Shown here one piece after another: positions 6,921-12,993 of a stretch of DNA of 24,659 nucleotides. The first letter of the stretch is position 1. Each line of letters opens with the position of its first letter. Position numbers and translations under genes: made by a program. The notes under the pieces were generated by a model, which saw only the letters and a list, made by a program, of their open reading frames with translations, was not told the origin of the DNA and did no database searches. This DNA comes from a virus, in the IMG/VR virus record IMGVR_UViG_3300043468_000120, positions 1 to 24,659 of that record. One strand, given 5' to 3'.

Positions 6921-8435
6921 ATGATGGGACTTCTGGATTTGTTTCGCTTAAAACCACTTCCCGCTCCTCGCCGTCGCCGTGGGTTTGATGCCGCAATGCT
7001 GAACAGATACGTCAACGATTGGGTGACGTCATCGCATTCGCTCGACAACGAAATTCGCAAAGGTGCGAAAAAAGTTCGCGAACGCTCACGCGATCTTGCC
7101 AGAAACAACGACCATGCAAGAAACGCTGTTCGCGTAATTTGCAACAATGTTGTCGGGACTGGCATTCAAATGCAGGCGACCGTCAAGATGAGGCGCGGCG
7201 GAAAGTTAGACAAAGCAAAGAACGACATGATTGAAGCAGCCTGGAAGAAATGGCAGCGGGCAAATCGGTGCCACACGGCTGGCATGTTGTCGTTTTCTGA
7301 AATGGAACGGGCGATCGTTAGGGCGGTTGTCACAGATGGGGAGGTCTTTGTTAGGAAGATTGCCGAGCCATTTGGAGATAGCCGTGTTGCGTTCGCACTT
7401 GAGCTTATGGAGTCAGACAGGCTTGATTTTGAATTGAACGCAACGGCTCCGAATGGAAACGAAATCCGAATGGGCGTTGAGCGCGACAAGTGGGGTCGTC
7501 CTGTTGCCTATCATTTTGACATTACCAATCCGGCTGATGCAGGTTTTCCCGGTCACACGACAAATCCGCAGAAAAAGCGCATACCAGCAAGTGAAATCAT
7601 TCACCTGTTTGTTGCCGAGCAGCCAAACCAAAGCCGGGGCGTTCCTTGGTTTGTTACGGCAATCCTCAGAATGCACCACCTTGCTGGCTTCACCGAGGCG
7701 GAAGTCATAGCTGCCCGCGCAGAGGCTTGCCGAATGGGCTTCATCACATCGCCGGAAGACATGGCTGGGGCGGACGGCGAGGATGCAGACGGAAGTCTTG
7801 TTTCTTCATTTGAGCCTGGAAGGATTGAGCGTCTGCTGCCCGGAGAAAGTTACACCGAAGCAAAGCCAGCGCGTCCAGGCGGAACATTTGAGCCGTTTGT
7901 AAAGTCGATGCTTCGCAGCATGGCGGCAGGAATTGGCGTGACTTATGCCTCTTTGTCGCGTGATTATAGCGAGGTCAACTATAGCTCTGGTCGCCTTGAG
8001 CTTCTTGATGAGCGCGACAATTGGCGCGTTCTACAGAACTGGCTGATTGAACGCTTTCATTCTGCCATTTTCCCTGATTGGCTTGAAATGGCCGTGATGT
8101 CAGGTGAGCTGACATTGCCTGATTACGAAAACAACCCAGAACTCTATCGCGCCGTTCGCTGGGTTCCGCGTGGCTGGTCTTGGGTTGATCCGCAGAAGGA
8201 AATAGCCTCATATCAAGCAGCCGTGCGCTGTGGATTTATGACACAAGCCGACGTGATTGCTGCATCTGGCGGAGATTTTGAGGCTGTTGTCGAAGGCCGT
8301 GCTTATGAAATTGAACTGGCGCAACAGAATGGTCTTGTATTTGACACAGATCCAGCATCTGTTGCGAAGAACGGCGCAGCACAATCTGGCGATCAGATTG
8401 CTGTGAACGAACAAGCAATTCAAAACACGGCATGA
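6921..8435 (+). CDS. Portal protein, lambda gpB family
   Basis: A 504-residue portal that forms the ring for DNA entry and tail attachment. Features of the gpB family: an Arg-rich N-terminus (APRRRRGFDAA), ERSRDLARNNDHARNAVRVI near residues 54-73, NNVVGTGIQM, the ELMESDRLDF strand and SEVNYSSGRLELLDERD near residues 350-366. Two Met codons open the ORF. AGGAG (6912-6916) is 4 nt from the ATG at 6921 and 7 nt from that at 6924, so 6924 may be used. The stop of the gpW-like gene is immediately before. The C-terminal ~50 residues are a polar tail. The 112-nt leader of the capsid gene follows. Confidence 0.94.
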   Translation: MMGLLDLFRLKPLPAPRRRRGFDAAMLNRYVNDWVTSSHSLDNEIRKGAKKVRERSRDLARNNDHARNAVRVICNNVVGTGIQMQATVKMRRGGKLDKAKNDMIEAAWKKWQRANRCHTAGMLSFSEMERAIVRAVVTDGEVFVRKIAEPFGDSRVAFALELMESDRLDFELNATAPNGNEIRMGVERDKWGRPVAYHFDITNPADAGFPGHTTNPQKKRIPASEIIHLFVAEQPNQSRGVPWFVTAILRMHHLAGFTEAEVIAARAEACRMGFITSPEDMAGADGEDADGSLVSSFEPGRIERLLPGESYTEAKPARPGGTFEPFVKSMLRSMAAGIGVTYASLSRDYSEVNYSSGRLELLDERDNWRVLQNWLIERFHSAIFPDWLEMAVMSGELTLPDYENNPELYRAVRWVPRGWSWVDPQKEIASYQAAVRCGFMTQADVIAASGGDFEAVVEGRAYEIELAQQNGLVFDTDPASVAKNGAAQSGDQIAVNEQAIQNTA

Positions 8436-8439
8436 TTTC

Positions 8440-8470
8440 AGTGATGTTCAGCAGATTTGCTGACATCACT
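8440..8470 (+). other. Hairpin after the portal gene
   Basis: AGTGATG plus TCAGCA pairs with TGCTGACATCACT across a GATT loop, with one bulged T in the 5' arm. The 3' arm overlaps the start of the 24-nt repeat. There is no T-run, so termination is doubtful; an mRNA end-protection or processing role is possible. Confidence 0.5.
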
Positions 8471-8515
8471 AGAAATCACGGGAAATACACTTACAACAAA
8501 AAGGTGAAGCAGTAG
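8444..8515 (+). CDS. 23-codon mini-ORF in the capsid leader
   Basis: ATG at 8444 (or GTG at 8441) to TAG at 8513-8515; the peptide begins MFSRFADITRNH and ends NKKVKQ, and is basic. It begins 8 nt after the portal stop, within range for re-initiation, but has no clear ribosome binding site. It ends 7 nt before the hairpin covering the capsid start, so a ribosome stopping there would open that hairpin. Expression is not shown; the frame may be chance. Confidence 0.3.
   Translation: MFSRFADITRNHGKYTYNKKVKQ
8466..8489 (+). repeat. 24-nt dispersed repeat, copy 1
   Basis: This sequence (TCACTAGAAATCAC, one base, GGAAATACA) matches 23161-23184 at 23 of 24 positions in the same orientation. It contains two similar 10-mers in tandem, ACTAGAAATC and ACGGGAAATA. 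It lies in the gap between the portal and capsid genes. Confidence 0.65.
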
Positions 8516-8522
8516 AATTTCA

Positions 8523-8543
8523 GCCTCAAGTAATTTTTGAGGC
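8523..8543 (+). promoter_or_regulatory. Hairpin covering the ribosome binding site of the capsid gene
   Basis: GCCTCAA (8523-8529) pairs perfectly with TTGAGGC (8537-8543) across a 7-nt loop. The 3' arm includes GAGG (8539-8542), the ribosome binding site 5 nt before the ATG at 8548. When folded, the mRNA would block initiation, so the capsid start may depend on upstream ribosomes or on a bound factor. Confidence 0.55.
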
Positions 8544-8547
8544 GTTG

Positions 8548-10407
8548 ATGCCTACTGAAAAACTCGAACTCACCGCGTTGACACGCGCAGCGCCTGCCGA
8601 AAGCCTAACGGTTGAGGCAGATACGCGAATAATCGAATTTCCATTTTCCTCAGAACTGCCAGTTGAACGCTGGTTTGGAAATGAGGTTCTAAGCCATCGT
8701 TCTGGGGCGGCTGATCTGGCACGCCTCAATGATGGCGGCGCATTGCTTTACAACCACAACGTTGATGAAATCATTGGCGTTGTTGAGCGCGCATGGATGT
8801 CCGAAAATCGCGGGCACGCTCGCGTTCGGTTTGCCAAGACGGCAAAAGCCGATGAGGTGTTTGGCATGGTGCAGGATGGCATCATGCGGAACGTGTCCTT
8901 TGGTTATCGAATATCTGAGATGACCGAGACACTTGATGACGGCCAGCCGACCTACACGGCAACCCGCTGGGAGCCGTTCGAAATTTCGCTTGTGACTGTT
9001 CCTGCCGATCCGACTGTTGGAATTGGTCGTGCAGATGCAAACGAGAAACGCCCGGTTGTTCTCAACCGTGCAGAACCCGAAGCGCCACCCGCGCCAAACA
9101 CTGAAAAGGAAATTGAAATGTCCGATACCGACGCCTCCGTCACGGATGCGGGCGTGGCTGCGGCTTTGGCCGAACGCGCTCGTATTTCTGCAATCTCTGC
9201 CCTTGGCACTCGCCACGGCAACGCTGATCTCGCCCGCACTCTCATCGACAGCGGAAAGTCGCTTGATGAAGCTCGGGCGGCGTTTCTTGAATCAATCACT
9301 GGAAAGCAGGAACCAATGACCTCTGCACCCTCTCCCGAAATTGGCCTCTCCAAGACGGAGAGCCGCTCGTTCTCGTTCCTCCGCGCTCTCAACGCGCTCG
9401 CCAATCCGACCGATCGCCGCGCTCTTGAAGCGGCTGCTTTTGAGCTGGAGTGCTCCGACGCAGTTGGCTCTAAGATCGGCAAGCGTGCGCAGGGCATTTA
9501 CGTGCCGTTTGAAGTGCTGTCGCGTGACCTGACGGTTGGCACGACGACCGCTGGCGGTCATACGGTTGCAACCGACGTAATGGCGTCGGACTTCATCTCG
9601 CTCCTTCGCAATAGGATGGCGACTGCTGCTCTTGGCGCTCGCATGATGTCGGGCTTGGTCGGCAACGTCGCTATCCCGCGTCAGACCGGCGGTGCGACCG
9701 CTTACTGGGTCGCAGAAGGTTCTGCCCCGACCGAGAGCCAGCAGGCTTTCGACCAGGTAACACTGTCGCCCAAGACTGTCGGCGCATTCACCGACATCAG
9801 CCGCAAGCTGCTGCTCCAGTCGTCTGTTGACATTGAAGCCCTCGTTCGTTCGGACCTCGCCACCGTTCTGGCTCTGGCAATTGACGCTGCTGCGATCAAC
9901 GGCTCTGGCTCGTCTAACCAGCCGCGTGGCATTCTGAACGTCTCGGGCATTGGTTCGGTCGTCGGCGGAACCAATGGTGCGGCGCCGGATTGGGCCGACA
10001 TGGTTGACCTTGAGAGTGCGGTTTCGTCGGCCAATGCTGACGTCGGCAACCTGGCTTATCTGACGAATGCCAAGGTCCGTGGCAAGCTCAAGCAGACTGA
10101 GAAGGCAAGCAGCACGGGTCAGTTTGTTTGGGAAAACGGCAACACCGTGAATGGCTACAATGCGGCTGTTTCGAACCAGGTGCCGTCTAATCTGACCAAG
10201 GGGTCTTCGTCTGGTGTCTGCTCTGCGATTGTCTACGGCAATTTCAGCGATCTGCTGGTTGGCATGTGGGGCACCCTCGACCTGACCGTTGACCCCTACA
10301 GCCAGTCGACATCTGGCACCATGCGCGTTGTTGCGCTTCAGGATGTCGATGTGGCCGTGCGTCACGCCGAGTCCTTTGCAGCGATGGTTGACGCGCTCAC
10401 CGCCTAA
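8548..10407 (+). CDS. Fused HK97-type prohead protease and major capsid protein
   Basis: A 619-residue protein. ATG 8548 is preferred to TTG 8545 because GAGG lies 5 nt upstream. Residues 1-165 are a U35-type prohead protease: H70 in LLYNHNVDEIIG, S117 in RNVSFGY and E145 in EISLVTVPADP fit the catalytic set. A short Pro/Ala linker follows. From M191 there is a charged helical delta/scaffold region (about 191-290), then the HK97 capsid fold with QGIYVPFEVL, YWVAEGSAPTES, SRKLLLQSS and GSGSSNQPRGIL. The protease would mature the shell by cutting off the delta domain. M191 (9118) has its own ribosome binding site, so free capsid protein may also be made. A terminator follows. Confidence 0.95.
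   Translation: MPTEKLELTALTRAAPAESLTVEADTRIIEFPFSSELPVERWFGNEVLSHRSGAADLARLNDGGALLYNHNVDEIIGVVERAWMSENRGHARVRFAKTAKADEVFGMVQDGIMRNVSFGYRISEMTETLDDGQPTYTATRWEPFEISLVTVPADPTVGIGRADANEKRPVVLNRAEPEAPPAPNTEKEIEMSDTDASVTDAGVAAALAERARISAISALGTRHGNADLARTLIDSGKSLDEARAAFLESITGKQEPMTSAPSPEIGLSKTESRSFSFLRALNALANPTDRRALEAAAFELECSDAVGSKIGKRAQGIYVPFEVLSRDLTVGTTTAGGHTVATDVMASDFISLLRNRMATAALGARMMSGLVGNVAIPRQTGGATAYWVAEGSAPTESQQAFDQVTLSPKTVGAFTDISRKLLLQSSVDIEALVRSDLATVLALAIDAAAINGSGSSNQPRGILNVSGIGSVVGGTNGAAPDWADMVDLESAVSSANADVGNLAYLTNAKVRGKLKQTEKASSTGQFVWENGNTVNGYNAAVSNQVPSNLTKGSSSGVCSAIVYGNFSDLLVGMWGTLDLTVDPYSQSTSGTMRVVALQDVDVAVRHAESFAAMVDALTA
9104..9120 (+). promoter_or_regulatory. Internal ribosome binding site and start at the capsid domain
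   Basis: AAAAGGA (9104-9110), then 7 nt, then the in-frame ATG at 9118. Spacing is near ideal and the site falls exactly between the protease and capsid domains. Initiation here would yield a 429-residue capsid protein without the protease, as in internal-start scaffolds of lambda (C/Nu3). Confidence 0.5.
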
Positions 10408-10413
10408 TTGGTG

Positions 10414-10434
10414 GGGGCCGGTTATTCCGGCCCC
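10414..10434 (+). terminator. Rho-independent terminator after the capsid gene
   Basis: GGGGCCGG (10414-10421) and CCGGCCCC (10427-10434) form a perfect 8-bp GC stem around TTATT, followed by the pyrimidine-rich TTCCTCTTGTTGTTG. It lies 6 bases after the capsid stop. It likely acts as a partial terminator, giving more capsid than tail mRNA. The tail is not a pure T-run, so strength is uncertain. Confidence 0.75.
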
Positions 10435-10463
10435 TTCCTCTTGTTGTTGAATTGAGGATTGAC

Positions 10464-10649
10464 ATGCCGAAAATAAAAGCACTTCGCGCCGTTGCTGCAA
10501 GTGGCGTACACATCGCTGCTGGTAGCATTGCCGAAGTGTCGGCTGAAGATGCTCGTGTGCTGTTCAATTTAGGTGCTGCCGTGCCTGTTGCAGAAGTGGC
10601 TGACGAGGCCACCGAGCCCAAGCCAAAGGCGCGGAAGGCCGCAGGCTAA
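10464..10649 (+). CDS. Small FI-like head protein
   Basis: A 61-residue protein. ATG 10464 has GAGG 6 nt upstream; the in-frame TTG at 10452 lacks one. The core (IKALRAVAASGVHIAAGSIAEVSAEDARVLFNLGAAV in two halves at residues 4-19 and 20-40) resembles the C-terminal motif of lambda gpFI, with hydrophobic strands and a helix ending in GAAVPV. The tail is Lys/Glu/Pro rich (EPKPKARKAAG). It occupies the FI slot between capsid and FII, and lambda FI assists packaging at the head. It is much shorter than lambda FI (132 residues), so the match is only to the last part. Confidence 0.6.
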   Translation: MPKIKALRAVAASGVHIAAGSIAEVSAEDARVLFNLGAAVPVAEVADEATEPKPKARKAAG

Positions 10650-10650
10650 A

Positions 10651-10929
10651 ATGGCGCTTGCGGAACCATTAGACGCATTCCTGAGTGACTTTGGGGTGGC
10701 AGTTTCAAATGGAACAACCACCACTGTCGGCCTTCTCGATCGCCCTGGCGAAGTGATCGCAGGCGGATCTGTGATCTCCATAGAATACGCCTTGACTATC
10801 AAGGCTTCCGTGTATCCGTCTCTCAAGTTTGGAGACACCCTGACAGTGGATGGTGGCGCGTATGTCGTGCGCCAAGTTCAGCCTCTTGATGACGGTGTTT
10901 TCTGCCTGGTCTACATGTCGAAGGATTAA
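10651..10929 (+). CDS. gpFII-like head-tail joining protein
   Basis: A 92-residue protein starting at ATG 10651, one base after the previous stop, with GCAGG about 5 nt upstream. An N-terminal helix (LDAFLSDFGVAV) precedes a beta domain. The C-terminal part, KFGDTLTVDGGAYVVRQVQP followed by DDGVFCLVYM, follows the lambda gpFII pattern RRGDTLTIGEENFWVDRV. FII completes the head and forms the surface that binds the tail terminator. Its position before the U-like gene agrees. Extra 5' sequence exists in the frame but overlaps the FI-like gene and is unlikely to be translated. Confidence 0.78.
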   Translation: MALAEPLDAFLSDFGVAVSNGTTTTVGLLDRPGEVIAGGSVISIEYALTIKASVYPSLKFGDTLTVDGGAYVVRQVQPLDDGVFCLVYMSKD

Positions 10930-10934
10930 GCACC

Positions 10935-11354
10935 GTGGCTTCGAAGCGCGAAACAATATTGGCTCGAGTGGCGGCAGTCCTTGCCGGAACCACTGGCGTC
11001 AGCACGCGCATCTATCGCTCGCGGGTTGAAGCCTTCTCTCGTGCTGAAAGTCCGGCGTTATTGATCGAGCCTATTACAGAGGTTCCAACGCAAGATACTC
11101 TTGGCACAATGGCCTGGAATATGACTTTTCGTGTATCGGTTGTGGTTCGCGGGAATATTCCAGACCAGCAGGCCGACGCTGCATGTGTCGATGTTTACTC
11201 ACGCATTATGGCTGATGCAACGCTTGACGGACTTGTGACAGATCTTGTCCCGTCTGGAATTGATTTTCAGATGTTGGAAGCAGACCAACCCGCTGGCGTT
11301 ACCTCGTTAACGTTTTCCGCGACCTACCGAACAACTCTAAACTCCATCGAATAG
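10935..11354 (+). CDS. gpU-like tail terminator protein
   Basis: A 139-residue protein starting at GTG 10935, with AAGGA about 9 nt upstream at the end of the preceding gene. It has the alpha/beta gpU layout: ILARVAAVLAGTTG helix, ALLIEPITE strand, a WNMTFRVSVVVRG strand pair, the DAACVDVYSRIMAD helix and a final LTFSATYRTTL strand. Lambda gpU forms a ring on top of the tail tube and joins it to the head. Order FII-U-V matches. Function is confident at the family level, less so at the sequence level, since no invariant residues are known to me. Confidence 0.72.
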   Translation: MASKRETILARVAAVLAGTTGVSTRIYRSRVEAFSRAESPALLIEPITEVPTQDTLGTMAWNMTFRVSVVVRGNIPDQQADAACVDVYSRIMADATLDGLVTDLVPSGIDFQMLEADQPAGVTSLTFSATYRTTLNSIE

Positions 11355-11363
11355 GGGGCGACA

Positions 11364-12296
11364 ATGCCGCTTTATACGAACAAGCGCACCATCCTGGTGA
11401 AGTCCGAGGTGACTTACGGCACTGATCCGGTTCCCACCGGCGCTGCAAACGCAGTTTTGTGCAAAAACCTCGAAATAACCCCGATGGAAACAGAGCTTGC
11501 AAGTCGCGACTTGATCAAGCCTTATTATGGCGCCAACGAGCAACTCGTCGCTGGCGCTTATGTCAGGGTGTCATTCGACGTTGAAATGGCTGGAAGCGGA
11601 ACAGCTGGAACCGCCCCAGCTTACGATGCGCTATTAAAAGCGTGCGGGATGGCTTCAACAGTTACGGCTGCGACGTCTGTTGCATACGCCCCAATTTCAA
11701 CCTCTCTGCCTTCCGTCACTATTTACTACAACGTGTCCGGCGTGTTGCATAAAGTCAAAGGTGCAAGGGGCAATCTTGAGCTTGTCATTGAGACTGGCCA
11801 GATCCCGGTTTATCGTTTCACGTTCCTTGGTCTGTACAACGCACCGACAGACACGGCTGCTCCGACTGTTGACTACACGTCTTTCAAGTCGCCAAACGTG
11901 GCAAACTCAGACAATACTCCAACATTCTCGCTGTTTAGCTACTCTGGAGCGTTGCAATCGCTCAACATCAACTTCAACAACTCTGTTGTCTATCGTTCTT
12001 TGATCGGCGCCGAAGATATTCAGCTAAACGACCGAAACATCACTGGAACGGCTGTCATTGAGGCTCCGACAATTGCAACAAAGGACTTTTTTACTCTTGC
12101 GATCGGAACCACTGTAGGATCTCTGTCTTTGATCCACGGCAAGACAGCTGGGTACAAAGTCGAGCTTGCATCAAGCCGAGTGAATGTCAGCAACCCATCT
12201 TATACTGACAACAACGGCATCACCATGATGTCACTTCCACTTCAGTTTGTTCCGTCATCTTCTGGAAATGACGAACTGACGATCACCGTTAAGTAA
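11364..12296 (+). CDS. Major tail tube protein
   Basis: A 310-residue protein in the lambda V slot, starting at ATG 11364 with a GGGGG run about 5 nt upstream. It resembles the Phage_tube_2 type: KRTILVKSEVTYGTDPVPT at the N-terminus, an IKPYYG segment after NLEITPMETELASRDL, the AGSGTAGTAPAYDALLKACG loop, a KGARGNLELVIETG strand and a long beta-rich C-terminus. It should polymerise as hexameric rings to form the tail tube around the tape measure. It has Ser/Thr-rich loops and no obvious Ig domain. Next downstream is the G/T chaperone, as expected for a long non-contractile tail. Confidence 0.85.
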   Translation: MPLYTNKRTILVKSEVTYGTDPVPTGAANAVLCKNLEITPMETELASRDLIKPYYGANEQLVAGAYVRVSFDVEMAGSGTAGTAPAYDALLKACGMASTVTAATSVAYAPISTSLPSVTIYYNVSGVLHKVKGARGNLELVIETGQIPVYRFTFLGLYNAPTDTAAPTVDYTSFKSPNVANSDNTPTFSLFSYSGALQSLNINFNNSVVYRSLIGAEDIQLNDRNITGTAVIEAPTIATKDFFTLAIGTTVGSLSLIHGKTAGYKVELASSRVNVSNPSYTDNNGITMMSLPLQFVPSSSGNDELTITVK

Positions 12297-12314
12297 GGAA
12301 ATCAAGGAAGTTCC

Positions 12315-12656
12315 ATGTTTTCAATCGCCAAAGCCGTCACAGAGTACAGCTGGCCAGTTGTTGTTCATCTACCAGTTGATGGCGGAAAGGTTGAAAAGCA
12401 GACGTTTGACGCAAGTTTCAAGCGTGTAAGTCAAACAAGGATAAACGAAATCCGCGAGGCTATTGAGGCTGGGAAGATAACAGACGTAAGTCTTGCCAAT
12501 GAAATCCTTGTCGGTTGGAGCGGTATTACGGATGGAGATGAGGCCTTGGTGTTTTCTGAAGCAAGCAAGGTCTCATTGCTGGACATTCCAACCGTAGCCG
12601 CTGCGATTGTCCGTGCGTTCTTTGAGAGCTTGTCGGGCGCTCCAAGAAAAAACTGA
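12315..12656 (+). CDS. Tail assembly chaperone gpG
   Basis: A 113-residue protein with AAGGAAG 12305-12311 a few nt before ATG 12315. It is an acidic helical protein (INEIREAIEAGKITD, ANEILVGWSG) with the IVRAFFESLSGAPRKN end. It has no clear lambda G sequence identity; the call is from its slot between tube and tape measure, its size, and the frameshift site at its end. It ends at TGA 12654-12656. It would bind the tape measure during tail assembly and be absent from the finished tail. Confidence 0.83.
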   Translation: MFSIAKAVTEYSWPVVVHLPVDGGKVEKQTFDASFKRVSQTRINEIREAIEAGKITDVSLANEILVGWSGITDGDEALVFSEASKVSLLDIPTVAAAIVRAFFESLSGAPRKN

Positions 12657-12988
12657 TTGACGCCGCTGTTCGATGGGCAAGCGGCGGCGTCAAAGACGAA
12701 GTGGCTGATGATTTTGCGGCTTTTGGTGCGCCGCAGGAGCTGATCGAGATGCACACGGCTAGCGATGCTTTGGAAATCTGGCCAGAGAACGTCGAAACGG
12801 TCACTGCGTTTCTGCGTCTGCAAACGCAATGGATTGTCGGTGCAATGGGTGGCTTGGTCGGGTTGAACTACCAGGCTGTTGAAGCCCTATTCAACATAAT
12901 CGAAACAACCGATCGCGTCAAAGTGTTTGATGGTTTGCAAGTCATGGAGAGAGCCGCGCTCCAAATCATAAACGGGCGGAAGGGCTGA
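12315..12988 (+). CDS. Frameshifted tail assembly chaperone gpG-T
   Basis: A product of -1 ribosomal frameshifting at 12647-12653: frame 0 codons CCA AGA AAA AAC TGA are followed after slippage by AAA AAA CTG ATT GAC. The T part runs to TGA 12986-12988, giving 224 residues in all (112 from each frame). The T part (IDAAVRWASGGVKDEVADDFAAFG in two runs, then ALEIWPENVETVTAFLRLQT) is helical with conserved Trp. GTG 12701 is in the T frame but lacks a ribosome binding site, so independent initiation is unlikely. In lambda the G-T ratio sets tail assembly. The frame is read directly; frameshifting itself is inferred. Confidence 0.85.
12647..12691 (+). promoter_or_regulatory. -1 frameshift signal: slippery A AAA AAC plus hairpin
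   Basis: The heptamer A AAA AAC (12647-12653) is in the correct frame (AGA AAA AAC). GACGCCGC (12659-12666) pairs perfectly with GCGGCGTC (12684-12691), an 8-bp stem 5 nt downstream; a 6-bp alternative GCCGCT/AGCGGC (12662-12667/12680-12685) has an 8-nt spacer. Both distances suit stimulation of -1 slippage. Confidence 0.85.
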
Positions 12989-12993
12989 TTTCA

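Noticed and set aside
9292-10500. Long open frame on the minus strand (402 codons) opposite the capsid gene
   Set aside because: It is antisense to a gene with clear capsid and protease motifs, has no family signal and reflects biased codon use on the + strand.
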